The position numbers and the translations under genes were made by a program. The notes under the pieces were generated by a model, which worked only from the letters and a program-made list of their open reading frames with translations, was not told the DNA's origin and did not search any database. From Paenibacillus harenae (GTDB lineage Bacteria; Bacillota; Bacilli; Paenibacillales; Paenibacillaceae), in assembly GCF_030812415.1 (NCBI RefSeq), contig NZ_JAUSST010000006.1:496001-560000 (forward strand): a stretch of DNA of 64,000 bases, given 5' to 3'. This document shows, piece by piece, positions 43,348-52,244 of this stretch (position 1 is its first letter; every line of letters starts with the position of its first letter).

Positions 43348-45471
43348 ATGAACAAGATTTCGTACATGCCTGGAACCGCTCTATGGATCAAATCATTTGC
43401 TGCCGCATTGTTGATCGTATGTCTGATGACTACAACCGTCTATGGCGCGGCATCGGGTGCGGAAGGCAACGGACAAAGCAAAGAACTGAACGCGGAAAGC
43501 GCTGCTGCCTTTCTTGATGCGTTCTTCGCGTCGGAAGCGGCCAAGCCTCATTACACGGGCGCATCGGTCGTTGTCGTAAAAGATGGCAAGGTCATCGCGC
43601 AGAAGGGTTATGGCGTTGCCGATAAAGAATCCGGCAAGGCGGTAGACCCGGCTTCTACCGTCTTCCGTATCGCTTCCGTATCGAAGACGTTTACGGCCGT
43701 GGCCGCCATGCAGCTTATCGAACAAGGCAAGCTTAACTTAACGGACGATGTTCTGAAGGTTGTACCGAACTTGAAGCTTGTTAATCCGTTCAATATCCCC
43801 GTTACGATCGAGCATCTGTTGACGCACACGACGGGATTCGAGATTCAGGACCCGAATCCGGAAGATTTTCATTTTGATTTCGACAAAAATGTCTCCATTG
43901 AAGATTATGTACAAGCCAATTTGCCTCCGGTTGTCCGGAAACCAGGCAGCTCCTATATGTATGATAATTTCGCCTCTCTATTGCTCGGACTAGCCGTGGA
44001 GAAAGCAAGCGGCGTACCGTTCGAGACTTATATGAAGCAAAATGTTTTCGAGCCGCTAGGCATGAAAAACAGCGGGTTCAAGCTTGAAGGTTCGCTGAAG
44101 GAACAACTGGCTGCCGGCTACGATGCGGCAGGTCAGAAAGTTGAGACATATGCGCTTACGCCGACCGTTATGCCGCATGGCGGCATGCTTTCGACTGCCG
44201 AGGATATCGGCAAATTCATGATCGCCTTCCTGAGTGGCGGGGCAGGCGAAACGAGCCGAGTACTCGCGGAGAAGACGGTAGATCAGATGGAAGTGTACCG
44301 TTCTTCCATTCATCCGCTTATGCCGGATACGACTTACGGCTTTGAAGCGCCGTTCCAGATTCCAGGTGCGGGAAGCAGCTCCAAGATCATTACGAAAGCC
44401 GGCGATCTGACCGACTTCAGCTCTTATTTATTCCTGATTCCAGAGCAGAATACCGGCGTGTTCTTGACGTACAACCAACAAGGCGTGCTCCGCAACCTGT
44501 TCTATCCGCAGTTCATCCAGACCTTCTTCCCGCAATATGCGGCTCCGGCTCAGCTTGCTGAATATAAGCCGTCATCAAGCGATGAGCTGAGCAAGTTCAC
44601 CGGCTACTATTCGGATCTTCGAATCAAGAGCTTCGTATCGGGTTTGAAGACGGGTGAAGCGGGATTGACGATTGCCGACGCTTTTATCGGACCTCGCCAG
44701 TTGAAGCAAGTGGATGCCAACTTGTTCGTGGATGGGCTAACGAATCAGTTCACCGCGTTCAAGCTGGATGAGAACGGAAACGTTCTCTATATGAAAGAGC
44801 CTTATATTAACCCGCTCGGCTACGCAAGCAAGGGCGTAACGCCTGCCGGCTTCGCCGATGTGACTGGCGAACACGCCTATGCGGAACAAATATTAGCACT
44901 TCAATCGCTTGGTTATTATTCGAATGACGCGAGCGTGGCTTTCCAGCCTGAACAGCAGGTAACAAGGGGGGAATACGTGCAATTTATTTTGGAATCGAGC
45001 AATTTGAAGGGCAGTGAAACGACCGAACTTGCTTTCAGCGACTTGGACGGGCATCCTTCGGCATCTTTCATCCAGACGGCTTACGAGCTCGGCATGGTGA
45101 AAGGAACGGGAACTGGCAAATTCCAGCCTGAACGCGTTATTTCGCGTCAAGAAGCAGCCGCTATCTTGTGGCGCATGTATAGCCTTCAGTATTCGCCGCA
45201 GCTATTCGAGAATGTGAAGCTTGCAGGCAAGACCGACGCATGGGCGATCCCAGCCGTTCAGATGATGATCGCTCTTGGCATCCATGGGCCGGAGGTTCAG
45301 CGGAATGCGGACGGAGCAGCCGATTTCGGTTCCAAGAACATATTGAACAAGCAGGAACTGGCGGCTATTCTCTTCGCCCTGCTGACGCAGCCGACGGATC
45401 AGATGGTTGCCGCGCTCTCGCAGAGCGCTCCGGGAAGCGCGAACACGGCTCTCTTGCCGCGGGCTTCTTAA
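43348..45471 (+). CDS. Secreted serine hydrolase (class C beta-lactamase fold) with SLH region
   Basis: A 707-residue exported protein. A signal peptide covers about 1-34. A serine beta-lactamase-like domain (about 50-400) carries Ser110-X-X-Lys113 (SVSK), Tyr205-X-Asn207 (YDN) and His276-Gly-Gly. A linking domain follows, then a C-terminal S-layer-homology-like region (about 495-690: FADVTGEHAYAEQILAL, RGEYVQFI, RQEAAAILWRM, DAWAIPAVQMMIALG). It is probably a D-amino-acid esterase or peptidase held at the cell wall. Many relatives lack beta-lactamase activity. Confidence 0.88.
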   Translation: MNKISYMPGTALWIKSFAAALLIVCLMTTTVYGAASGAEGNGQSKELNAESAAAFLDAFFASEAAKPHYTGASVVVVKDGKVIAQKGYGVADKESGKAVDPASTVFRIASVSKTFTAVAAMQLIEQGKLNLTDDVLKVVPNLKLVNPFNIPVTIEHLLTHTTGFEIQDPNPEDFHFDFDKNVSIEDYVQANLPPVVRKPGSSYMYDNFASLLLGLAVEKASGVPFETYMKQNVFEPLGMKNSGFKLEGSLKEQLAAGYDAAGQKVETYALTPTVMPHGGMLSTAEDIGKFMIAFLSGGAGETSRVLAEKTVDQMEVYRSSIHPLMPDTTYGFEAPFQIPGAGSSSKIITKAGDLTDFSSYLFLIPEQNTGVFLTYNQQGVLRNLFYPQFIQTFFPQYAAPAQLAEYKPSSSDELSKFTGYYSDLRIKSFVSGLKTGEAGLTIADAFIGPRQLKQVDANLFVDGLTNQFTAFKLDENGNVLYMKEPYINPLGYASKGVTPAGFADVTGEHAYAEQILALQSLGYYSNDASVAFQPEQQVTRGEYVQFILESSNLKGSETTELAFSDLDGHPSASFIQTAYELGMVKGTGTGKFQPERVISRQEAAAILWRMYSLQYSPQLFENVKLAGKTDAWAIPAVQMMIALGIHGPEVQRNADGAADFGSKNILNKQELAAILFALLTQPTDQMVAALSQSAPGSANTALLPRAS

Positions 45472-45556
45472 GATCACCCTGCACAATCGATACCCGCGAT
45501 GTCGGGTAGTCGCGTTTCGCCGCTGTTAAGATGGATGTGAAGGGAGGTCGTAGGGG

Positions 45557-46426
45557 ATGGAGCCATTAAAGCAGTTGAATCTAGCCATGCGGTATATCGA
45601 GAATCATTTGGCGGAGGAAATCGATTTTCAAAGGGCGGCACAGATTGCCTGCTGCTCGGAATATCATTTTCGAAGATTGTTCTCGTCTTTGTGCGGAATG
45701 TCTATTAGCGAATATATCCGTCGCAGGCGATTAGCGCTGGCCGCATTGGAATTGGGCCAGAGCGACATCAAGATTATCGATCTTGCGATGAAGTACGGAT
45801 ATGATTCGCCTGATTCATTCGCAAGAGCGTTTCAAACGATGCATGGCGTCACCCCAAGGGAAGCGAGAAGCAGCGGCGTTCCTCTCAAAGCCGTCCCTCC
45901 TATGACCTTCCAACTCACCATCCAAGGAGGAGACGAAATGGACTATCGTATCGTGGAAAAAAGCGAATTTTGGATTATCGGGCTTAAGAAAAGGGTTCCT
46001 TTGATTTATCATGGCGTTAATCCCGAGATTGCCGCCATGGCGCAGACCCTCACGGAGGCCGATATCCAAGAGCTGAGACAGATGTCGGACGTGGAACCAA
46101 TGGGGTTTCTGAGCGCTTCCTTTAACTTTACGGAAGGCAGGTCGGAGAACACGGAGCTCGATCATATGATCGGCGTGGCTGCGAGCGCATCTCATTCCGG
46201 CAAGTGGCATACGCTGTCCGTGCCTGCCTCGACATGGGCAGTCTTTACCGCAATCGGGCCATTCCCGGACACGCTGCAGAATGTATGGGGGAGAATTTAC
46301 TCGGAGTGGTTCGCCATGTCGGGCTATGAGCTCAGCGAGGGTCCCGAGATGTTGTGGAATGAAAGCAAGGACACAAGCTTGCCGAAATACCGCAGTGAAA
46401 TTTGGATTCCCGTTACCAAGAAATAA
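45557..46426 (+). CDS. AraC-family regulator with GyrI-like effector domain
   Basis: A 289-residue regulator. The AraC DNA-binding domain is at the N terminus (about 8-105, [37 protein letters not shown], ending [17 protein letters not shown]). A GyrI/Rob-like effector-binding domain follows from about 130. This is the Rob/MarA-type arrangement that senses hydrophobic compounds. GGGAGG precedes the ATG. Its target is not evident. Confidence 0.9.
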   Translation: MEPLKQLNLAMRYIENHLAEEIDFQRAAQIACCSEYHFRRLFSSLCGMSISEYIRRRRLALAALELGQSDIKIIDLAMKYGYDSPDSFARAFQTMHGVTPREARSSGVPLKAVPPMTFQLTIQGGDEMDYRIVEKSEFWIIGLKKRVPLIYHGVNPEIAAMAQTLTEADIQELRQMSDVEPMGFLSASFNFTEGRSENTELDHMIGVAASASHSGKWHTLSVPASTWAVFTAIGPFPDTLQNVWGRIYSEWFAMSGYELSEGPEMLWNESKDTSLPKYRSEIWIPVTKK

Positions 46427-46939
46427 ACCGCAGGATGAGGCTGTCTCAAAAAGTGAAGGTCGCAGCATAGATTGCTCGATTGGTGCTTCAAGAAATGGTT
46501 GCTTTTGTTTTTACCGGAGGAAGAAGGGGTCGTTCATGACGTGGAATGTGCGAAGTGGCTATACTGGATCATTGCAGCAACTTTAGGTTGTTTCGCGCCA
46601 TATCGAGAGTCATATTGGATATTCGCAACATAGACCTCTGTCTTGCACGCAAAATGCCGTTAAACGCTCAAAGTTACCGCGAATATCCAACATAGCAGCC
46701 AAAGGTTAGCTGCATTCGCGCAAAAGGGGCTGTCCCTAAGCTATTGCTTTGGGGACAGCCCCTTCGCTGTGCTTGCTACAATTTAAGCGTCATAGCCGAA
46801 GCTCGCTTTGTTATTACAAAATAATTGTTGTCCGGACTAAGGGTATACGGGTAGGCTGGTTAGGTTCATGCTATAATAGAAGCCGCAAGTATGAAATTCA
46901 TCATTTTGCCAATATGGCGATGATTAAGGAGATTAAACG
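46427..46939. other. Gene-free region with inverted repeat and hairpin
   Basis: No gene recognised. A 12-bp perfect inverted repeat, TTGGATATTCGC (46615-46626) and GCGAATATCCAA (46679-46690), has both arms followed by (C)AACATAG. Near 46434, GAGGCTGTCTCAAAAAGTG resembles tails often seen beside transposase genes, but no transposase is present. A long hairpin follows at 46724-46764. Confidence 0.4.
46724..46764. terminator. Large hairpin, possible terminator or repeat element
   Basis: AAGGGGCTGTCCC (46724-46736) pairs with GGGACAGCCCCTT (46752-46764), and the interior AAGC/GCTT extends the helix. No T-run follows, so it may be a palindromic repeat rather than an efficient terminator. Confidence 0.5.
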
Positions 46940-47389
46940 TTGAACAACAATAACATTGATGCTGTGAATGAGCTGCCGGACAATTTCGAGGAGCTTAAGA
47001 AAGCGGTCAATCGGACGGCAAGCTGGAGAGACCGTTTGAACGCCGTGAACGAACTCGGTCAATGGGATACAGACGCAACCATTAAGCTGTTGCATCATGT
47101 CATGGCCGGCGATCAAGTATTCCAGGTGCGCGAGGCGGCATACCGCAAGCTCAAGCAATTGGGTGAAAATGTGCAAATGCCAGCGAAGAACAAGGGCGAG
47201 CTCTTTAAGGGGCTTAACAAAATTTTGCTGCGCATCAAGAAAAGTCTTCCGGAGGGGCATACCTTCGAACAGTTTAAGGAAAAGCTGCAGAAGATGCGTT
47301 CGGATATTTACGATACATACGAAGGCGACAAAGGCGAGGAGTTCGATTCCTGGCTGCAAGGGATTTGGGAAGCGCCGGCTAGGAAATAG
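46940..47389 (+). CDS. HEAT-repeat-like helical protein
   Basis: A 149-residue, Lys- and Glu-rich soluble protein. Residues about 15-75 (RDRLNAVNELGQWDTDATIKLLHHVMAGDQVFQVREAAYRKLKQLG) look like two HEAT-type helical repeats. The C-terminal half is helical with a Trp near the end. The start is TTG with AAGGAG eight bases upstream. Function unknown; HEAT repeats usually bind protein partners. A strong terminator follows. Confidence 0.72.
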   Translation: MNNNNIDAVNELPDNFEELKKAVNRTASWRDRLNAVNELGQWDTDATIKLLHHVMAGDQVFQVREAAYRKLKQLGENVQMPAKNKGELFKGLNKILLRIKKSLPEGHTFEQFKEKLQKMRSDIYDTYEGDKGEEFDSWLQGIWEAPARK

Positions 47390-47419
47390 CGGCGGTCCAG
47401 TGCATAGCGAATATGTGCA

Positions 47420-47457
47420 AAAGGGAGCACGGACGATGTCCGCGCTCCCTTTGTGTT
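47420..47457. terminator. Rho-independent terminator
   Basis: AAAGGGAGC pairs with GCTCCCTTT and CGGAC with GTCCG around a GAT loop, followed by GTGTT. It closes the HEAT-like gene. Confidence 0.8.
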
Positions 47458-47576
47458 AAATCGATTTGTCCAGCAGGGCTATAGAAATGAAAAGACATCT
47501 AGGTTTGTTTGGTTTTGTTTCTAATTGTCGTTTATTTATTATGATTACAAAAAACGTTATGTAGGAGGTTTCCCAT

Positions 47577-48029
47577 ATGTCGGTTATTCCCGTTCCCCGC
47601 ATTGCGAGTATTGAAATTCCGGTATCGAACCTCAAACGTGCAGTCGATTGGTATTGCCAATTTCTCGGATTAGAATTGCTTGGCGAGTATGAACAATCAT
47701 GGAAGGAAGCCATGATGCAGTTCCCAGGCCACGTAGCCGGAGTGCCAACGATTTATCTCGTCAAGACAGAATCGGATGACCGCTTAGGCTTTTACAACAC
47801 GAACCGCGGGTATACGCAAAGCATCATTGATTTCTATGTACCGGATTTATCCGCCTTCCATCGGAAACTCGCATCGCACGGCGTTAAGACTAACCGTGAA
47901 CATGTTGTTCTTAACCCTGGTGAAATAAGCGGATTCGGTTTTTTTGACCCCGATGGGAATTCCCTGGGAGCGACCAATGCCGTCTTTCAAGGACAAGCGG
48001 CGTTATCGCAATCCGGTGTTCTCGCCTAA
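47577..48029 (+). CDS. VOC-family protein
   Basis: A 150-residue glyoxalase/extradiol-dioxygenase-fold protein. It opens with IASIEIPVSNLKRAVDWYCQFLGLELLG and closes with FFDPDGNSLGATN, the normal position of a metal-ligand strand. TAGGAGG precedes the ATG. The reaction is unknown. It is a single gene, convergent with the MBL hydrolase. Confidence 0.85.
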   Translation: MSVIPVPRIASIEIPVSNLKRAVDWYCQFLGLELLGEYEQSWKEAMMQFPGHVAGVPTIYLVKTESDDRLGFYNTNRGYTQSIIDFYVPDLSAFHRKLASHGVKTNREHVVLNPGEISGFGFFDPDGNSLGATNAVFQGQAALSQSGVLA

Positions 48030-48055
48030 TTATCGATACTTAGGGTACGTGTCGG

Positions 48056-48748
48056 TTAACTCACTGTAACGCTAGGATGGGTTTTGTTTATTCCGGCGAT
48101 ATATGCGTCGAGCTGATCCGCCGGCTGAGACACCGAGCTGCCATGGCAAACTTCCAGTCTGGCAGGGAGCAGTTTGCTGACGATCGTGCTGCTCTGCAAC
48201 ACTTCGCTCATATCCGGAGTGAAGAGGGGCTTGCGAAGCTTTCCTTTTTTAGACGAGAACAAATCTCCGGCAAGCAGCACTTGATCTTGCTCCTGATAGT
48301 AGGCGACGTGCCCCGGCGAATGTCCAGGCGTGAAGTAGGGCGTTAAGCCGCCGATCGGCTGCAATTGACCTTGCTCATTTTCCGGCAAAGCATGCGTCGT
48401 CCCTTTCTGCAAGGTAGTCATCAGCTTCTTGCCCGAGTAAGGAAGCTCGCCTTCGATATACGGAATTTCCTTGCGATGAGCGAATACCGGCACATTATAT
48501 TTGCGCAGGATAGCCTTCAGAGACCCCACATGATCGGAATGTCCGTGTGTCAGAATGATGCGCTTGAGCGGACCGGCCTGCAGTCGTTCAATGAATGTCA
48601 TAATGCCCTTCGCCATCGTCGGAATCCCCGTGTCGATCAATGTGACCCCGTCCTCTTCTACAACAACCCACACCGTAACCGGGATTAAGATCCACGTCTT
48701 CAAGCTCCAAATATGCTTCGAGATTTGCGTTGCTTTCATTTTCATCAT
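48056..48748 (-). CDS. MBL-fold metallo-hydrolase
   Basis: A 230-residue metallo-beta-lactamase-fold hydrolase with the zinc motif HGHSDHVG (HxHxDH), a second ligand in TPGHSPGHVAYY, and an Asp in LLAGDLF. It probably hydrolyses a small ester, thioester or lactone. The first ATG overlaps the TetR stop (ATGA) but sits directly against GGAGG; the Met at position 2 or 4 may be the real start. Co-transcribed with the TetR gene. Confidence 0.88.
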   Translation of the reverse strand: MMKMKATQISKHIWSLKTWILIPVTVWVVVEEDGVTLIDTGIPTMAKGIMTFIERLQAGPLKRIILTHGHSDHVGSLKAILRKYNVPVFAHRKEIPYIEGELPYSGKKLMTTLQKGTTHALPENEQGQLQPIGGLTPYFTPGHSPGHVAYYQEQDQVLLAGDLFSSKKGKLRKPLFTPDMSEVLQSSTIVSKLLPARLEVCHGSSVSQPADQLDAYIAGINKTHPSVTVS

Positions 48749-49374
48749 CCTCCATTAGTTAATTTGGATTTAAAACCGATAAGAAGAGAATCGAAGGCTT
48801 CCTCGAACGTTGAATGAAGTCTGGACATGATGTCCTGAAGAGGTTCGTCGGTCTGTGAGTAAGTGCTGACGATCCCTTGCAGCATATAGAAAAAGATGCG
48901 GTTGCAGGTGAGCAGCCGCTCGTCATGTGCTTGCAATTGCAAGCAATCTTGAAGTATATGCCCCAGTTGGTTAAATAAATCAAAGCGAAGTTTATTGATG
49001 GGGAGATCAGGCTCTTGATCTACTCTTGTTCCCTTTGTGATGAATATAACCGAGTACATCGATTTATTCTGCAAGCAGAAGTGGATGAACGCTACACTGA
49101 TTTGCTGGAGCTTCCTTTCCGGTGTTAGTTCGCTTTGCCTGGCAATCGTTTCGAACCGATCTTTCAGTTCGAGCAGAGGCGCCATGGAAAGCTCATGCAG
49201 CAGTACTTCTTTATCTTTGAAGTAGATGTAGATCGTAGTATGCGAGCAGCCAGCCTCTTTGGCTATTTCCCTCATCGTTACGAATTCGAAGCCTCGGCCT
49301 GTGAACATCTTGCCTGCAGCAGTCAAAATCGCTTGCTTCGTCTCTTCCGAGCGCAGTCGTTGTCTTGTCGTCAT
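48745..49374 (-). CDS. TetR/AcrR family transcriptional regulator
   Basis: A 209-residue repressor. The N-terminal helix-turn-helix is at about 10-55 (ILTAAGKMFTGRGFEFVTMREIAKEAGCSHTTIYIYFKDKEVLL). The ligand domain resembles the WHG group (TetR_C_13-like). It heads an operon with the MBL hydrolase. A 37-base inverted repeat directly upstream (49404-49440) is its likely operator, so the pair is presumably autoregulated. Confidence 0.9.
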   Translation of the reverse strand: MTTRQRLRSEETKQAILTAAGKMFTGRGFEFVTMREIAKEAGCSHTTIYIYFKDKEVLLHELSMAPLLELKDRFETIARQSELTPERKLQQISVAFIHFCLQNKSMYSVIFITKGTRVDQEPDLPINKLRFDLFNQLGHILQDCLQLQAHDERLLTCNRIFFYMLQGIVSTYSQTDEPLQDIMSRLHSTFEEAFDSLLIGFKSKLTNGG

Positions 49375-49403
49375 TATGGAACTCCTCGTTTCACTTTGCG
49401 TTT

Positions 49404-49440
49404 AAGTAACCGTTGGTTATAATATAACCGATGGTTACTT
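49404..49440. promoter_or_regulatory. Operator-like inverted repeat of the TetR-MBL operon
   Basis: AAGTAACCGTTGGTTAT and ATAACCGATGGTTACTT are near-perfect inverted arms (two mismatches) around AAT, lying 30 bases before the TetR start. Repeated (G)GTTA/TAACC units suggest two TetR dimers. Confidence 0.7.
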
Positions 49441-49461
49441 AAGTGTCAACAAATTCCTTTA

Positions 49462-49683
49462 ATGCAGACGGAATGGCTGCGCGAATCGTTCGGTGTCATA
49501 CGGGAACGCATGGGAGAAGATGGGGTGAGTTATTTCAAGACAATGCGAATGGCATCATTGAAGACCAGCCATTCCCAACATGCCTACGACGCTTTTCTTA
49601 TCACAAGGGGCGTTGCGACGACTGCTTTCATATTTCGGGCTGGGAAAGAAATACTAGAGACAATCGGAAACGTGATGCAATAA
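49462..49683 (+). CDS. Unrecognised short reading frame, possibly a gene fragment
   Basis: A 73-codon frame (MQTEWLRESFGVIRERMGED, ending in FIFRAGKEILETIGNVMQ) with protein-like composition and amphipathic helices. No ribosome site precedes the ATG and I recognise no family. It may be the 3' remnant of a longer gene or a small hypothetical protein. Confidence 0.3.
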   Translation: MQTEWLRESFGVIRERMGEDGVSYFKTMRMASLKTSHSQHAYDAFLITRGVATTAFIFRAGKEILETIGNVMQ

Positions 49684-50352
49684 TTGTAATTTTTTATCAT
49701 ATATCGATGTTTTAAGAGCTCGAGCAAACTCTTTTGAAGTGAAACAGCTCGTTTTTTTCTTTTTTTTAGACAAAAAACCGCTTTCATTTTTTATAACGAA
49801 CTAAATATATCGATTGCGAATAATGTCGAATGCATTTTCGTGTCATGTTTTTATAGGACACTGGACATTAGTCCTGGATTTGCATTGAAATCATGGCCTA
49901 TTTTTTGCGGAAAAAGGGTGCCTGAATAAAAATGGAAACCGTTTACAGCCTTTATTCCACAAGGGATTCGGTCAGTTTAAAGGTATACTGAAATGAGACT
50001 TTAATCGGAATGACTATGAAAATCATTAAGCGCTTTCATTTGGTGAATTTCTATTTTTTTTCACTGAAACGCAATGGTATATGATCGGAGAACTGGATAA
50101 ATTAGGAGTAAGTTCTTATGAGAATCAATATCAAAATGAGAAGGAATATCTAAAGCACAACATGTCTTTATTCCCTCAAGAATTTATATAATCTGTGCCA
50201 TACTAGTTTCAAAGTTCATAATGTAACAAATCAAAAATTATATTTTACTAATATTAAAACCTCCTAATTATTGTTGTGTAATATGTCGATCTGTAGCAAT
50301 CTGAACTTACGGATAAGAACGAGTAAGCTCGGAAATGGAGGATTTCGTTGAA
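49684..50352. other. Long AT-rich regulatory region before the exopolysaccharide operon
   Basis: About 670 bases without a gene. A CGAGC/GCTCG hairpin followed by long T runs (49721-49767) looks like a terminator. Two cre-like sites, both with TTTCATT, lie near 49780-49793 and at 50025-50038, the latter (ATTAAGCGCTTTCA) matching 13 of 14 positions of the CcpA consensus on the minus strand. The low GC content differs from the flanking genes. Confidence 0.45.
50025..50038. promoter_or_regulatory. Candidate cre site (CcpA)
   Basis: The complement reads TGAAAGCGCTTAAT, matching TGWAARCGYTWNCW at all but one position. It lies 315 bases before the first gene of the exopolysaccharide region and suggests carbon catabolite control. 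Confidence 0.45.
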
Positions 50353-50649
50353 ATGGACAATTTGAATCAAGAGCAAAAACAGTTACGGCTAAAGCAGTTT
50401 TTGAAAAGATTATCCGAGGATCCTTCCATGGCCAATCAAAATATGGCGAGATATTGGGGATCATTGGCCGAACTGCTTGTATTGACCGGCTATAATCCGA
50501 GAAACGAGCCGATCGACATGGCGGAGCTCGTATCGCTTCTGTTAAAGAGAAATGAAATTGATGCATGTTCAGAGGATATGATGCAGCATGTCTTAAACGG
50601 CGGTACAGTGGATGATTTTATGAAGATGGGGAGATCAAAGGCCATCTAA
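50353..50649 (+). CDS. Hypothetical protein upstream of the exopolysaccharide operon
   Basis: A 98-residue soluble, helical protein (MDNLNQEQKQLRLKQFLKRL at the start, then MARYWGSLAELLVLTGYNPRNEP, and a Met-rich C-terminal part). GGAGG lies 11 bases before the ATG at 50353; an upstream in-frame ATG at 50335 overlaps that site and is less likely. I do not recognise a family. It is co-directional with the exopolysaccharide genes and 148 bases upstream of them. Confidence 0.6.
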   Translation: MDNLNQEQKQLRLKQFLKRLSEDPSMANQNMARYWGSLAELLVLTGYNPRNEPIDMAELVSLLLKRNEIDACSEDMMQHVLNGGTVDDFMKMGRSKAI

Positions 50650-50701
50650 GAATCGAGAAATGATGACGCGGGACGCATCAACAATTTCTCACATCGAAAT
50701 G

Positions 50702-50744
50702 TTCTCGTTTTGAATAACATAATAATAATATTCTCGTTATGAAT
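50702..50744. promoter_or_regulatory. Direct repeat upstream of the exopolysaccharide operon
   Basis: TTCTCGTTTTGAAT (50702-50715) and TTCTCGTTATGAAT (50731-50744) differ at one base and are 29 bases apart, close to three helical turns, within 100 bases of the chain-length gene. This is a plausible tandem activator or repressor site. Confidence 0.4.
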
Positions 50745-50797
50745 CATTGATTGCATGCTAATAGAAGTAGACTGAACGAGTAACGGAGGAGACGATT

Positions 50798-51553
50798 TTG
50801 GAATTAAAACGATATTGGATCATCATCAAAAGAAGGCTGCTATTGATTGCTTTAATTATTTCGGTAAGTTGCATAGCCATCGGCTTTTACTCCTTCAATT
50901 TCATCGAACCGCAGTATGAAGCTTCCGCTACCCTAATCGTCAATGACTACAAGGACAGCAGTACGCTGCTTCCAAGCATAGACGTAGGCTCCATTAGCTC
51001 CACGATCGGACTCATCAAAACCTATAAAGAAATCGTTACAACGCCTCGCATGATGAAAAAAGTTATCAATGAGTACCCAGACCTTGCTGATACATACGGT
51101 GAGCTTAGAAGCAAGGTAAGCGTCAGCTCGGTTATTGAAACGCCGATCATGACCATAACCGTCAGGGACGGCTCCTATGAGAAGGCGGCCAATACCGCGA
51201 ATGCCGTTGCGACTGTTTTTCAAAAATCGGTTCCCGAGCTGATGAAGGTTGATAACGTATCCGTCTTGGATCAGGCGGATCCGAATGAGATGCGCGGCCC
51301 TGTGGCCCCGAATCCGATTATGAATATTGCCGTCGCGTTCATCCTGGCTTTGATGGCGGGCGTAGGCATTTCCTTCCTGCTGGAATATTTGGACGAAACG
51401 ATCAAGAACGAAGAAGACGTCGAGACGCTGCTTGGGGTTCCGGTACTGACATCGATTCCGAAGTTTAAAGAGAGTGATGCCATAGATCGGGGCAGCAAAG
51501 CCAATCTAACACCAAGAGCAGGGAGGGGAAGCAATGTCTCGCTTGATACGTAA
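50798..51553 (+). CDS. Polysaccharide chain-length determinant / kinase modulator (Wzz-TkmA-EpsA type)
   Basis: A 251-residue membrane protein. A first helix lies at about 15-33, followed by an extracytoplasmic domain beginning EPQYEASATLIVNDY, and a second helix at about 172-192 with PVAPNPIMNIAVAF. The C-terminal cytoplasmic tail (LLGVPVLTSIPKF) activates the partner BY-kinase in this family. TTG start with GGAGGAG. It overlaps the kinase gene by 20 bases. Together they set polymer length and control assembly, as EpsA/EpsB do. Confidence 0.88.
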   Translation: MELKRYWIIIKRRLLLIALIISVSCIAIGFYSFNFIEPQYEASATLIVNDYKDSSTLLPSIDVGSISSTIGLIKTYKEIVTTPRMMKKVINEYPDLADTYGELRSKVSVSSVIETPIMTITVRDGSYEKAANTANAVATVFQKSVPELMKVDNVSVLDQADPNEMRGPVAPNPIMNIAVAFILALMAGVGISFLLEYLDETIKNEEDVETLLGVPVLTSIPKFKESDAIDRGSKANLTPRAGRGSNVSLDT

Positions 51554-52214
51554 ATGGAACCTTATCGCGGAAAGAAATCCAAATTCGCCGATTTCCGAGA
51601 GGTATCGGATGCTGCGGACAAACATCGAGTTTTCGTCGATCGACCATAAATTTCAGATCATAATGGTCACCTCATCCCAACCGGGCGAGGGGAAAAGCAT
51701 AACATGCGCCAATATGGCGGTTTCTTTCGCTCAAGCAAACAAACGGGTGCTGGTGATCGATGCGGATTTGCGGAAACCGGCGCAGCATCACATTTTTGCA
51801 ATATCCAACCATAAAGGCTTGACGTCAGCCTTATTGCAACGGTTAGAGCCGCAGGATGTCATCCAGCATACGAGTACGGACAATCTGTCGGTCATTGCCG
51901 CAGGCCCGGCTCCTCCTAATCCGTCAGAGGTGCTGTCGTCGGAGCACATGGGGGCGCTGCTTGATAAATTGAGGGAAACGTATGACGTAATCATCATCGA
52001 TACACCGTCGATCATGTCCGTAACGGACGCTCAAATCGTTGCGACCCAAAGCGATGGCGTTGTTCTTGTCATCGATTCGGGAAAAGTGAAAAAAGAAGTC
52101 GCGATCAAAGCGAAGGCCTCTCTCGAGCATGTGCAAGCCAATCTTATCGGCGTTGTTCTCAATAACATTAACCGAAAACAATCGGAATCCTATTCCTACT
52201 ACATACGAAGCTAG
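51534..52214 (+). CDS. Tyrosine-protein kinase, CpsD/CapB/EpsB type
   Basis: A 226-residue BY-kinase with Walker A SSQPGEGKS (47-55), Walker A' LVIDADLRKP (about 73-82) and Walker B VIIIDTPS (about 139-146). A C-terminal tyrosine cluster (SYSYYIRS) is the autophosphorylation site. It phosphorylates polysaccharide enzymes and itself when activated by the membrane partner encoded just upstream. The next gene follows only after a 313-base structured leader. Confidence 0.92.
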   Translation: MSRLIRKWNLIAERNPNSPISERYRMLRTNIEFSSIDHKFQIIMVTSSQPGEGKSITCANMAVSFAQANKRVLVIDADLRKPAQHHIFAISNHKGLTSALLQRLEPQDVIQHTSTDNLSVIAAGPAPPNPSEVLSSEHMGALLDKLRETYDVIIIDTPSIMSVTDAQIVATQSDGVVLVIDSGKVKKEVAIKAKASLEHVQANLIGVVLNNINRKQSESYSYYIRS

Positions 52215-52244
52215 CAGCGACGCTTAGCGTCATTACTCCAAGTT

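Noticed and set aside
46434-46455. GAGGCTGTCTCAAAAAGTG, resembling sequence near transposase genes
   Set aside because: No transposase, no matching inverted end and no target duplication seen, so an insertion sequence cannot be called.
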